DNA from: UBA11524 sp045591175
GTDB lineage: Bacteria > Bacillota > Clostridia > Christensenellales > Aristaeellaceae
Length of the DNA stretch: 64,000 nucleotides
Direction of reading: 5' to 3'
Assembly (NCBI GenBank): GCA_045591175.1
Contig: JAZNSI010000011.1
Span: forward strand, 1-64,000
Position 1 is the stretch's first letter; every line of letters begins with the position of its first letter. A program made the position numbers and the translations under genes. The notes beneath the pieces are model-generated. The model was not told the DNA's origin, did not search any database, and was given only the letters and a program-made list of their open reading frames with translations. Below, piece after piece: positions 48,049-56,358 of this stretch.

Positions 48049-49485
48049 TTATAGCCGCTGGTCACGGGAGATGATCGCACCGTGCCCCGGCAGGAGCAGC
48101 CAGCCGTCATCCAGCATATGGCGCAGCGTGGTGAGGATGGCGCGGTACTTGGCGCTGTCCTGATTGACGCTGCGGGCCAGATAGGGGGCCAGGCGGTTGA
48201 ATTCCTTCTGGGCAGGGGTGAGATCGATGGTGTTGATGTAATCGTCGCCGGTGATGGCAATGCGGTGGCGGTCGTCCACCAGCACGGTTTCGCCGGGGAC
48301 GTGGCCGCCGTTGCCCTGATACACGTCAAAGTGCAGGTCGCTGAAGCGGAACTGCCCCACCTTGGACAGGGGCAGAGTATCGTCGCAGGGCTGGGAATCC
48401 AGCAGGCACAGCCGGGACAGTACCGGCGGGACATAGTCCGTGATCAGCGTGGACAGGCGGTAGTAGGGCAGCATGTTGGGGTTCTCCTCCCGGGGAGAGG
48501 GAAGGCCCATGTGCTCGCCGGCGAAGCAATCCGCCGTGCGGCGGGTACACCAGATGGTCTGGAAATGCTGGCAGATGCCTGCATGATCGGAGTCGGAATG
48601 GGTGAGGAGCATCTCCTTCTTCCGCGCGTCGAAATCGGGGAAGAGGGAGCGCAGAAGCCGCATGGTTTCCGCCTCATAGCAGGTGAAGCCGCCGTCGATG
48701 ACCAGCAGCGCCTTGGTGTTCAGCTCCTCCAGCACGGTGATATTGGAGCCGCAGGGGGGCTCGATGACCGTGGCAGCGACCCGGTCGGTCAGCTTCTGGC
48801 AGGTGATGCGGCAATCGTAGGCCGTGCCGCCGTGCTCGGCGACGAAATGGGCAAAGCGGCTGATGTACTCGAAGGTTTTCGAGTGGGGCTCGCCCTTCTC
48901 GTCCAGCTGCTGCATGACCAGGTTGGAGTAGTAGACGAACTCCTTGGTCTGGGCGGGAGTGAGATCAAGGAGCCGGCGCATTTCGTCCGCGAAGCTCAGG
49001 TAGAAAACGGTGTTGTCCAGCTTCTTTTCACCCGCGTCGTAATCCAGGATACGCACCGGGCAGATGGCGGAAAGCTCCACCAGCAGCTCGTCGACTTCGG
49101 CGGAATCCTCAATATACAAGCCCATTTTCAGCGTGGCGACCTCCTTGTCGCCCGCCTGGATGGACAGGTAGGAGATGTTCACGTTACGCTGATGCAGCGC
49201 CTCCAACACGGGCATGATGCCGCCGGGCTTGTTGACAACCTCCGCCTCGATGAGAACCACCTTGACGCGGCTCTCATTTTGCAAAAAGCCCTCGGCGGTA
49301 AGACTGGCTTCGATGGCGTCCAGCTCTTCTTCTTCGCCCTCCACGTCTACGAAGAGGGTGTGAGCGTCCACCGCCTTGTTGTAGCTGGCGCGCACCATAT
49401 TGCCCCCATGGGCAAGGATGATGCGGCTGGCGGTGAGAAACGCGCCGGAGGTGTCTGGCAGCGTGGTCATGAACGAACGCTTCAT
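48049..49485 (-). CDS. Tandem ACT-domain protein fused to a metallo-beta-lactamase domain
   Basis: A 478-residue fusion. Residues about 1-145 contain two ACT-type domains (MTTLPDTSGAFLTASRIIL... and VVNKPGGIMPVLEALHQRN...), normally amino-acid sensors. Residues about 215-475 are a metallo-beta-lactamase fold: LTHSDSDHAG (about 300-309), GHVPGETVLVD, ITGDDYINT and LLPGHG. The classical HxHxDH metal motif reads HSDSDH, so the second histidine is replaced by Asp. The start follows GGAGGG; a longer in-frame start is rejected. Amino-acid-gated hydrolysis or thiol chemistry is a guess; no function is known to me for this arrangement. Confidence 0.85.
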   Translation of the reverse strand: MKRSFMTTLPDTSGAFLTASRIILAHGGNMVRASYNKAVDAHTLFVDVEGEEEELDAIEASLTAEGFLQNESRVKVVLIEAEVVNKPGGIMPVLEALHQRNVNISYLSIQAGDKEVATLKMGLYIEDSAEVDELLVELSAICPVRILDYDAGEKKLDNTVFYLSFADEMRRLLDLTPAQTKEFVYYSNLVMQQLDEKGEPHSKTFEYISRFAHFVAEHGGTAYDCRITCQKLTDRVAATVIEPPCGSNITVLEELNTKALLVIDGGFTCYEAETMRLLRSLFPDFDARKKEMLLTHSDSDHAGICQHFQTIWCTRRTADCFAGEHMGLPSPREENPNMLPYYRLSTLITDYVPPVLSRLCLLDSQPCDDTLPLSKVGQFRFSDLHFDVYQGNGGHVPGETVLVDDRHRIAITGDDYINTIDLTPAQKEFNRLAPYLARSVNQDSAKYRAILTTLRHMLDDGWLLLPGHGAIISRDQRL

Positions 49486-49507
49486 GGGGTACCCTCCAAT
49501 ATCAGTA

Positions 49508-50446
49508 TCACACAAACAGCTCTGGGAACCATTCCCGGGCATGCTCCGCCCACTCGGCGTAGGCGGCCTCCCAGGTGGATTTTGCAAATGGGCGGCGATC
49601 ATCGCCGATGGATGTGGCATAGCGCTCGCAGTGGTGGAGGAACTGGTAGACCTTTTCCCGCACTGTGCGCCATTCGGAGAAGATGATCTCCGTCCACACG
49701 CGGGCAGCGGCGTACTGCCCGGTGACTTTCACCTGGGCGATGAGGTCTTCCACATCGTAGGGGACGCGGCGCTCCTCCACGGAGACGCGCCCGTCCTCGA
49801 TGGTCAGCAGGGAATAGGCCGCGCCGAATTTGCCGCAGTCCAGCGGCATGCCGACAGACCCGGGATTGACCAGCACGCGCCCGTCGAAATCCGCCCAGGT
49901 CTGGATGTGATTGTGACCAAAGATGTACACGCCTTCAGGCAGCGCGTGGATGTACTCGCGGAAGGCTTCCTTCTCCCAAAGACGGCGGAAATCATCCTGC
50001 AGCGCCTCGCGGGAGGCCGGGCCGTCCGGGTAGAAGCTCGGCAGCACCGACGTACGGAACTTCTCATGCAGCGACTTGCCCACGAACACCTGCGACGAGT
50101 GCGCCATGCGGATGGAAACGCCCTCGCAGGTGAAGGTCAGCTCTTCCGGCAGCGCGTCCAGCCAGGCTTTGTCCTCCCGGGACAGGGTTGACATGCACCA
50201 GCGGCTGGCCTCAAACTGACCGTCGTCGCCGGGGCCGATGTCCAGATGGGCTTCGTCGTTGCCGCGGATGATGCGGCTATTCGGCAGATCACGGAGAATC
50301 GCCACGGCCTCGCTGGCCCAGGGCGCGCTGATGCAGTAATCGCCGGCCAGCAGGTAGCCGTCCACGCCGTGGGCGGCTGCGTCAGCCAGGGCGAGCCGCA
50401 GGGCAGGGGCGTTGCCGTGGACGTCGGAAATAACGGCGTATTTCAT
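49508..50446 (-). CDS. Calcineurin-like metallophosphoesterase (YfcE/MJ0936-type)
   Basis: A 312-residue phosphoesterase. Metal-binding motifs: ISDVHGN (residues 6-12), LAGDYCISAP in place of GDxxxxGP, RGNDEAH for GNHD, and the late FGHNHIQ with GSVGMP. The C-terminal 100 residues form an extra helical region. Lies four bases after truA at the end of the ECF operon. The substrate is unknown; cyclic nucleotide or phosphoprotein are possible. Confidence 0.9.
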   Translation of the reverse strand: MKYAVISDVHGNAPALRLALADAAAHGVDGYLLAGDYCISAPWASEAVAILRDLPNSRIIRGNDEAHLDIGPGDDGQFEASRWCMSTLSREDKAWLDALPEELTFTCEGVSIRMAHSSQVFVGKSLHEKFRTSVLPSFYPDGPASREALQDDFRRLWEKEAFREYIHALPEGVYIFGHNHIQTWADFDGRVLVNPGSVGMPLDCGKFGAAYSLLTIEDGRVSVEERRVPYDVEDLIAQVKVTGQYAAARVWTEIIFSEWRTVREKVYQFLHHCERYATSIGDDRRPFAKSTWEAAYAEWAEHAREWFPELFV

Positions 50447-50449
50447 GGC

Positions 50450-51232
50450 TCAGTCCTCATGCCACTTGATCTCCTCGGGGAGAACAAAAGCGGCATCCGG
50501 GTAGTAAACTTTCGTGAGTTCAAGTCCCTGTGGAGGGGCGGTTACACCCAAAGAAAGGCGGTCCAGCGTCTCGTAGGCCTCGGAGAAGGCATTCACGCTG
50601 CGGCGGCCCAGGCCGATCTCGATCAGCGTCCCGGCGATGATGCGCACCATGTTGTACAGGAAGGCGTCGCCCTCCACGGTGAGGATGATCTCGTCGCCAA
50701 AGCGTATCAGCTCCGCGCTGGTGATGGTGCGGATGGTGGTCTTCGCTGTGCCGCCTGCCGCCTGGAAGGCTGCGTAATCATGGGTGCCCAGCAGCTGCTT
50801 TGCGGCCTCCTGCATGGGGGCCAGGTCAAGGGGTAGGGGCACATGCACATGGGTGTTGCGGCGGATGGCGCTGGCGTGGCGGCTGTTCACGATGCGGTAG
50901 GTGTAGCGCTTGCCGCAGGTCATGAAGCGGGCGTGGAAGCCCTCGGGCACCTCGCGGCCGGTGTGGACACGAATGTCCCGGGGCAGCATGGTGTTGAGCA
51001 CGAAGGGGTACTTCTCCGGGGGGATTCTGCTTTCAGTGTCGAAATGCACCGCCTGCCCCAGCGCGTGAACGCCCGCGTCGGTGCGGCTTGCGCCGGTGAC
51101 GACGATGCGCTCCTTCGTGGCTTTCTGCAGCGCTTCCTCCAGCACCTGCTGGACGGCCAGGCCGTTGATCTGCCGCTGCCAGCCCGCGTAATTCGTGCCG
51201 TCATATTCGACGGTCAGCAGGATGCGCTTCAT
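50450..51232 (-). CDS. truA: tRNA pseudouridine synthase A
   Basis: Makes pseudouridine at positions 38-40 of tRNA anticodon stems. The 260-residue protein begins VEYDGTNYAGWQRQ (about 7-20) and has the catalytic aspartate in GASRTDAGVHALGQ (about 47-60), plus GDAFLYNMVRIIAGTLIEIG late. The ATG at 51232 overlaps the ecfT stop (ATGA). The ecfA1-ecfA2-ecfT-truA order is the standard Firmicutes arrangement. Confidence 0.97.
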   Translation of the reverse strand: MKRILLTVEYDGTNYAGWQRQINGLAVQQVLEEALQKATKERIVVTGASRTDAGVHALGQAVHFDTESRIPPEKYPFVLNTMLPRDIRVHTGREVPEGFHARFMTCGKRYTYRIVNSRHASAIRRNTHVHVPLPLDLAPMQEAAKQLLGTHDYAAFQAAGGTAKTTIRTITSAELIRFGDEIILTVEGDAFLYNMVRIIAGTLIEIGLGRRSVNAFSEAYETLDRLSLGVTAPPQGLELTKVYYPDAAFVLPEEIKWHED

Positions 51233-52068
51233 GCAAACAGCCCCTTCACGGCGGCCCACAGGGGCAGCGTCACATAGCCTTCGGTGAGGATCAGCGCGAT
51301 CAGCACCGCCACGCCCAGGGCTGCCAGCCAGTCGTTTTTCGTGATCTTCAGCACGCGAAGACGGGTGCGGTTCTCGCCGCCGTGGTAGCAGCGGCTTTCC
51401 ATGGCCATGGCCAGATCGCCCGCACGGCGGAATGCGCTGACGAACAGCGGCACCAGCAGGGGCACCATGGCCTTGGCGCGGGCCAGCAGATTGCCGGACT
51501 CAAAGTCAGCGCCACGGGCCATCTGGGCCTTCATGATTTTGTCGGCTTCCTCCATGAGCGTCGGGATGAACCGCAGCGCGATGGACATCATCATCGCCAG
51601 CTCATGGGCGGGGAAGTGGATGACCTTCAGCGGGGAGAGCAGCATCTCGATGCCGTCCGACAGCGCGATGGGGGAGGTGGTCAGCGTCATCAGCGAGGTG
51701 CCGAGGACGAGGAAAATCAGGCGCAGGGAGTAGTGAATGGCCGTGCTCAGGCCTTCGTAGCTGATCTTGATAAAGCCCCATTCCACCAGCATGGTGGCGC
51801 CGGTGTTGAAGAACAGGTTCAGCAGGAAGGTGAGGATCAGGATGAACCGCAGGGGCTTGACGCCCTTGAGCAGCATCTTGAAGGGGATGTTGGACAGGCG
51901 GCTGGTGAGGTACATGAAGCCCAGGATCAGCGCGTAACCGACCATGGTCTTGACCAGAAAGACCGCGACGATCATCGCGATGGTCAGCAGGATCTTCGTG
52001 CGGGGATCGAGGCGATGCACCCAGCTGTCCACGGGGTAGTACTGGCCCATGGTGATGTTCTTCATCAT
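51229..52068 (-). CDS. ecfT: ECF transporter transmembrane component EcfT
   Basis: Scaffold subunit of the energy-coupling factor vitamin transporter. The 279-residue protein has about six membrane helices and the two coupling motifs with an Ala-Arg-Gly core, MARGADF (about 191-197) and a second, MESRCYHGG, which contact the ATPases. The start at 52068 overlaps the EcfA2 stop (ATGA). It can serve several S components, including FolT at 33.6 kb. Confidence 0.95.
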   Translation of the reverse strand: MMKNITMGQYYPVDSWVHRLDPRTKILLTIAMIVAVFLVKTMVGYALILGFMYLTSRLSNIPFKMLLKGVKPLRFILILTFLLNLFFNTGATMLVEWGFIKISYEGLSTAIHYSLRLIFLVLGTSLMTLTTSPIALSDGIEMLLSPLKVIHFPAHELAMMMSIALRFIPTLMEEADKIMKAQMARGADFESGNLLARAKAMVPLLVPLFVSAFRRAGDLAMAMESRCYHGGENRTRLRVLKITKNDWLAALGVAVLIALILTEGYVTLPLWAAVKGLFA

Positions 52069-52925
52069 GCGGGATTCGCCTCCTTCCACAGGCGCAGGAT
52101 GTGCTCGTGCAGCTCCTCCTGCGTGTACAGATCGGCAGGGAGGTCGACGCCCTTTTCCCGCAGCAGTGCGCAGAGCTTGGCAGCCTCCGGCACGCCCAGG
52201 TGGACGGAGTTCATCAGCTCCGTCTGGGCGAAAATGTTGCGGGGGGTATCGCTGGCGACCACGGTGCCCTTGCTCATCACGATCATGCGGGTGGCCAGGC
52301 GGGCGCAGTCGTCCATGGAGTGGCTGACCATCACGACGGTTACGCCCTCCTCGTGCAGCTCCTTGACCATGCCGAGGATGCGGTCACGGCCCTTGGGGTC
52401 GAGGCCGGCGGCAGGCTCGTCCAGGATCAGGTAGCGGGGTTCCATCGCCAGCACGCCCGCGATGGCCACGCGGCGCATCTGGCCGCCGGAGAGCTCAAAG
52501 GGGCTGCGCTCGGCGTATTTGTCATAATCCAGGTGCACATGGGCCATGGCCTTGCGGACGCGGCGGTCGATCTCTTCCTCGGACAGGCCCTGATTCTTCG
52601 GGCCAAAGGCGATGTCCTTGGCGACGGTCTCCTCAAACAGCTGGTATTCCGGGTACTGGAACACCAGGCCCACCTTCTGGCGGATGAGCCGCTTGTTGAC
52701 GCCCTCGCCGTTCATGTCCTCGTCGTCCACCAAAACCAGACCGGAAGTCGGTTTCAGCAGACCATTGAGGTGCTGCACCAGCGTGGATTTGCCGCTGCCG
52801 GTGTGACCCACGATGGCCACGAACTCGCCCTCCTCGATAACGAGGTTGACGTCCTTGATGGCGGTGGACTGCAGCGCGCTGCCGGCAGAATAGGTGTGGG
52901 TCAGGTTCTTTACTTCGAGCGACAT
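52065..52925 (-). CDS. ecfA2: ECF transporter ATPase EcfA2
   Basis: Second ATPase of the ECF module. The 286-residue protein has Walker A GHTGSGKST (about 40-48), the signature LSGGQMRRVAIAG, Walker B YLILDEPAAGLDP and H-loop VSHSMDD. The ATG at 52925 is 13 bases from AGGAGG; a GTG at 52937 sits almost on that site, so the start is slightly uncertain. Overlaps the end of EcfA1 by 16 bases. Confidence 0.95.
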   Translation of the reverse strand: MSLEVKNLTHTYSAGSALQSTAIKDVNLVIEEGEFVAIVGHTGSGKSTLVQHLNGLLKPTSGLVLVDDEDMNGEGVNKRLIRQKVGLVFQYPEYQLFEETVAKDIAFGPKNQGLSEEEIDRRVRKAMAHVHLDYDKYAERSPFELSGGQMRRVAIAGVLAMEPRYLILDEPAAGLDPKGRDRILGMVKELHEEGVTVVMVSHSMDDCARLATRMIVMSKGTVVASDTPRNIFAQTELMNSVHLGVPEAAKLCALLREKGVDLPADLYTQEELHEHILRLWKEANPA

Positions 52926-53755
52926 ACGAGCTTGCACACCTCCTCAGCCATTTCTTCCACGGTCAGGATACCCGCGGGCAGGGGCATGCCCTCCTTGCGC
53001 AGGTCCTGGGACAAATCGGTCATATGGGGCACGTCTAGGTGCATCTCCCGCAGGGTTTCGACCTGCTCGAAGACCTCGCGCGGCGTGCCGGAGAGCACGG
53101 TCGTGCCCTTGTTCATCACCACGATGCGATCCGCCTGGGCAGCCTCCTCCATGAAGTGGGTGATCCACACAACGGTGATGCCCTTCTCCCGGTTGAGGCG
53201 CTTGATGGTTTTGAGCACCTCCTTGCGGCCGGAGGGATCCAGCATGGCGGTGGCTTCGTCCGCGATGATGACGCTGGGCTGCATGGCGAGGATGCCCGCG
53301 ATGGCCACGCGCTGCTTCTGTCCGCCGGAGAGCATATGGGGGGCGGAAGCGGCATAATCGGTCATGCGCACGGCAGCGAGGGCTTCGTCGATGCGCCCCA
53401 CCATCTCGTCATGGGGGACGCCCAGGTTTTCCATGCCAAAGGCCACGTCCTCGCGGACGACGGTGGCGACGATCTGGTTGTCCGGGTTCTGGAAGATCAT
53501 GCCCGCCTGCTGGCGGATATCCCACAGGTGATCTTCGTCCTTGGTGTCAAAGCCGCAGGCGATGACCTGGCCCTCCGTGGGCAGATAGAGCGCGTTGAGC
53601 AGCTTCGCCAAGGTGGATTTGCCCGAGCCGTTATGGCCCAATACGGCCAGGAATTCGCCGCGTTTCACGTCCATGCTGACGTGGGTGAGCGCCGGTTCCG
53701 CGGCCTCTTCATAGGTGAAGGAAACATCCTGCACCGAAATGATCGTGTCGTTCAT
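52910..53755 (-). CDS. ecfA1: ECF transporter ATPase EcfA1
   Basis: First ATPase and first gene of the ECF-truA operon. The 281-residue protein shows Walker A GHNGSGKST (about 41-49), Q-loop FQNPDNQIV, signature LSGGQKQRVAIAG and the EcfA1-type Walker B VIIADEATAMLDP. The start ATG at 53755 lies after AAAGGAG at seven bases. With EcfA2 and EcfT it forms the shared group II energising module. Confidence 0.95.
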   Translation of the reverse strand: MNDTIISVQDVSFTYEEAAEPALTHVSMDVKRGEFLAVLGHNGSGKSTLAKLLNALYLPTEGQVIACGFDTKDEDHLWDIRQQAGMIFQNPDNQIVATVVREDVAFGMENLGVPHDEMVGRIDEALAAVRMTDYAASAPHMLSGGQKQRVAIAGILAMQPSVIIADEATAMLDPSGRKEVLKTIKRLNREKGITVVWITHFMEEAAQADRIVVMNKGTTVLSGTPREVFEQVETLREMHLDVPHMTDLSQDLRKEGMPLPAGILTVEEMAEEVCKLVCRSK

Positions 53756-53809
53756 CAAATAGCTCCTTTTGGTGCCTCCATATAATGTAGGGAAAGTACA
53801 CCACCCTGC

Positions 53810-53838
53810 ATTATAGCATACTTGTCAGCCTCGGACAA
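53810..53838 (-). promoter_or_regulatory. Promoter of the ecfA1-ecfA2-ecfT-truA operon
   Basis: On the minus strand: TTGTCC, 17 bases, TATAAT, about 55 bases before the ecfA1 start. A GC-rich hairpin (AAAGGCGG... 53862-53887) stands between it and the divergent yetF-like gene. Confidence 0.6.
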
Positions 53839-53927
53839 TACCCTGCGTTCCAAAACACAAAAAAAGGCGGCGTATACCGCCCCTTTCGCCGGGGGATGCT
53901 ACCGTCAAAACGCTGTGGAGGACTGCC

Positions 53928-54650
53928 ATGCTGACCATTTTCACCCGATCCGTGCTGCTGTACATTGCCTCGCTCCTGGCCATGCGGGCCATGGGCAAGC
54001 GGGAGGTGGGTCAGCTGATGCCCTTTGAGCTGGTGGTGGTCATCATGATCGCTGAGCTGGCTGCTACGCCCATGGGCGGCGTGGGGGTGCCGCTGCTGTA
54101 CGGCATCGTGCCGATGGTGGCGCTGGTGGTGTGCCATGGGCTGATCACCGCGCTGTGCATGAAGTGGCAGCCCTTCCGTGCGTGGATGAGCGGCCAGCCC
54201 ACGGTGCTGATGCGCAACGGCGTGATCTGCGAAAAACAGATGCGAAAGTCCTCGATGGACCTGAACGACCTGATGGAAGCCATCCGCACGGCGGGCATCC
54301 TTGATCCATCGGAGGTCGGAACGATCGTCCTGGAGCCGGGCGGGCAGATAAATGTATTCCCGAAAGCCGACTTCCGGTCGGTTGCACCCCGCGATATGAA
54401 GCTGGACGTGCCGCTGGAAGGTCTTCCGCTGCCGCTGGTGATGGACGGCGTCATCCAGCAGGACAACCTTGTCCGTGGCCAGCTCACCGAGCAGTGGCTG
54501 CGGGAGAACGCCAGCGAATGCGGCTATCCAGATTTGTCGCAGGTGCTGTTTCTGTGCCTGAACACCCAGGGAGAGATGCTCATCCAGGGCAAGGGCAAAA
54601 CAAAAACTGACCAAAGGTCGGTCTTGGCCCCGGAAAGGGTGGTGTGGTGA
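53928..54650 (+). CDS. YetF-like DUF421 membrane protein
   Basis: A 240-residue membrane protein. Three N-terminal helices (about 5-25, 31-51, 57-78) carry LAMRAMGKREVGQLMPFELVVV, the DUF421 signature; the cytoplasmic part shows QPTVLMRNGVICEKQMRKSSMDLNDLMEAIR. YetF/YrbG-like proteins include several spore or germination proteins in Bacilli and Clostridia. The start follows GGAGG. The DUF4363 gene begins one base after its stop, a pairing known in spore-formers. Confidence 0.9.
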   Translation: MLTIFTRSVLLYIASLLAMRAMGKREVGQLMPFELVVVIMIAELAATPMGGVGVPLLYGIVPMVALVVCHGLITALCMKWQPFRAWMSGQPTVLMRNGVICEKQMRKSSMDLNDLMEAIRTAGILDPSEVGTIVLEPGGQINVFPKADFRSVAPRDMKLDVPLEGLPLPLVMDGVIQQDNLVRGQLTEQWLRENASECGYPDLSQVLFLCLNTQGEMLIQGKGKTKTDQRSVLAPERVVW

Positions 54651-54651
54651 A

Positions 54652-55035
54652 ATGCGCACAAGCCTGATCATTGCCCTGGTGCTGCTGGCACTGACCATCG
54701 GCGGCGGCGCGTGGGAGGAAAAACAGACCGAGAGCCTGTCGCAGCGGTACGTTTCTGCTGCCGAGGAGCTGCGCGTCATGGCGGAAAAGTCGGACTGGCA
54801 GCGGGCGATGGAAACCGTCTCCGCTTATCGGACGGACTGGGCGGAAACCACGCCCTGGCTGCAGATCCTCATCAACCACGATGACATTGACGACGTGACC
54901 CTGGCGCTCACGCGGCTGCAGGCGGCCATTGCAGCCCATGAGCAGCCGGCGTGCTACGAGATCTGCGCGGAGCTGCGGGAAAACGCCAATCACATCCATC
55001 ACCGGGACGCCTTCACGCTGGGAAATGTGCTGTGA
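54652..55035 (+). CDS. DUF4363-type protein, partner of the YetF-like gene
   Basis: A 127-residue protein with an N-terminal membrane anchor or signal (residues 3-20, TSLIIALVLLALTIGGGA) and a helical extracytoplasmic domain (about 30-120; SDWQRAMETVSAYRTDWAETTPWLQ). It fits the DUF4363 family, which commonly follows DUF421 in Firmicutes. Function is unknown; a sporulation-linked role is inferred from the partner. Its end meets the convergent secreted gene with no terminator between. Confidence 0.8.
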   Translation: MRTSLIIALVLLALTIGGGAWEEKQTESLSQRYVSAAEELRVMAEKSDWQRAMETVSAYRTDWAETTPWLQILINHDDIDDVTLALTRLQAAIAAHEQPACYEICAELRENANHIHHRDAFTLGNVL

Positions 55036-55041
55036 CCGGGG

Positions 55042-56196
55042 TTATTGCGCATCCTCCAGCGCGTCCAGCATGGAGGGGGAATAGGCGGTCAGTAGGTCAG
55101 AGGTGGGGATGTAGCCGTACACGCCGTCCCTGTCCACGTCCCAGGAGATCTCCCCCTGCGGGATGCAGATGTGGTACATGCCCTCATACTCGGTGAGGAT
55201 GTGGAAGGTCGTACCGGGCTCCAGCTGCTGGAGCGGCTGCGCGTCGCCGGGTTGGGCGTAGAGCGGGCAGCTGTCCAACGTGCGGCCCATCGGAACGGGG
55301 TAGTACTGACGGAGATAATAGCGGACGTAATTGGCGCTCATCCAGCCCAAAGTATTGCCGATTCGCACTTCGTACCAAGGATGAGATGTGCCCTGCTGCT
55401 GCTTGCCGGTGAGGGTCAAAGGAACTTCCTTGTTGTAAAGGCCTAAGCTTTCAGAATTGCTGGTGGGTTCCCGGCGCAGATTTGCGCCTTCTGTGTAGCC
55501 AAGGCCGGCTGCGTCATTGCTGACGAAGATGGATGTTGCCATCTTGCCGAAGGTCTCCACATCCGCGCGGGTGGTGGGGAACTCGGTGATGTCTGCCAGG
55601 TAGTCCATCCAGAAGGGTTCGGCACACTCGTACATTCCTTTGCCATCGTTATCGTTGATGGTGGCGTTGTTTATATCGACGGAGATCTGCACACCGGCGG
55701 CCTCGTCAATGTGTCCGGTCAGCTGCCACAGCCTGTTCCCGCGGAAGATCATCAAATCGCTGACCAAACCGATTTGGCCGGGATAATCCACGCTGAAGAC
55801 GGGGATTCGGTTGGGTCCCGGCTGATAGATGCTGACTGATACGTTCTCTTCACGGCGCAGGAAGCGGGTGAAATCATCCACCTGCCAGGCCAGGCCGTCC
55901 ACCCAGGCGGCGGCCAGCAGCAGCGGGCCTTCGTCCGTGTCCACGATGACCATGGCGGAGTAGGATTCCCAGCTGCCGATTTCATCGGCCTCATACAATT
56001 TGCCGCTGTGTTGGATCGCGGCGCCGGAAATAATGCGGGTTTCGTCGGAAATCAGTGCAGAGAGCGGCTCTTGCAGCCGCTCGGGGAGGCGGCCGGCAAA
56101 GGTGGATACCTGGTACAGCGGCGTGGTTTCCGCCAATGCCAGCGCGGCGGGAAGCATCATCACGATCATCATCAGTGCAAGAATGCGTCGGAACAT
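55042..56196 (-). CDS. Secreted protein with SH3-like domains
   Basis: A 384-residue exported protein. Signal peptide residues 1-22 (MFRRILALMMIVMMLPAALALA). Residues about 25-215 form an unrecognised beta-rich domain similar in layout to the N-domain of the secreted protein at 25414; the C-terminal part has two SH3-like modules (ANLRREPTSNSESLGLYNK...LGWMSANYV, and CPLYAQPGDAQPLQQLEPG...YGYIPTSDLL). The start follows AAGGAGG; a very long upstream in-frame extension antisense to glyA is rejected. The gene shares the CGGGAA-N19-GTTATATAGG motif with the gene at 25414. Confidence 0.88.
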   Translation of the reverse strand: MFRRILALMMIVMMLPAALALAETTPLYQVSTFAGRLPERLQEPLSALISDETRIISGAAIQHSGKLYEADEIGSWESYSAMVIVDTDEGPLLLAAAWVDGLAWQVDDFTRFLRREENVSVSIYQPGPNRIPVFSVDYPGQIGLVSDLMIFRGNRLWQLTGHIDEAAGVQISVDINNATINDNDGKGMYECAEPFWMDYLADITEFPTTRADVETFGKMATSIFVSNDAAGLGYTEGANLRREPTSNSESLGLYNKEVPLTLTGKQQQGTSHPWYEVRIGNTLGWMSANYVRYYLRQYYPVPMGRTLDSCPLYAQPGDAQPLQQLEPGTTFHILTEYEGMYHICIPQGEISWDVDRDGVYGYIPTSDLLTAYSPSMLDALEDAQ

Positions 56197-56226
56197 GCTA
56201 AAATCCTCCTTGATTGGGAAGTTCTG

Positions 56227-56261
56227 CCTATATAACGCATCAGGTGTACAAAATATTCCCG
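56227..56261 (-). promoter_or_regulatory. Bipartite promoter-like motif CGGGAA-N19-GTTATATAGG, second copy
   Basis: On the minus strand CGGGAA (56261-56256), 19 bases, GTTATATAGG (56236-56227), 30 bases before the secreted SH3 gene. Both elements and the spacing equal those at 25341-25375, while the 19-base spacers differ. Confidence 0.5.
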
Positions 56262-56310
56262 GAATTTGTATGAAATGTGTTTTTTCCCTTCCCAGCGGTA
56301 AAAAATCATG

Positions 56311-56316
56311 TATAAT
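56311..56316 (+). promoter_or_regulatory. Likely -10 element of glyA
   Basis: TATAAT, 42 bases before the glyA start. No good -35 was found at 16-18 bases. Confidence 0.4.
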
Positions 56317-56358
56317 GAAAATGTCTGTGACAAAAAACGATTTCGGAGGAACCGCCAC

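Noticed and set aside
53811..54779. Minus-strand open frame of about 320 codons
   Set aside because: Antisense to the YetF-like gene; its composition (His, Arg, Gln rich) and lack of a ribosome binding site mark it as a shadow.
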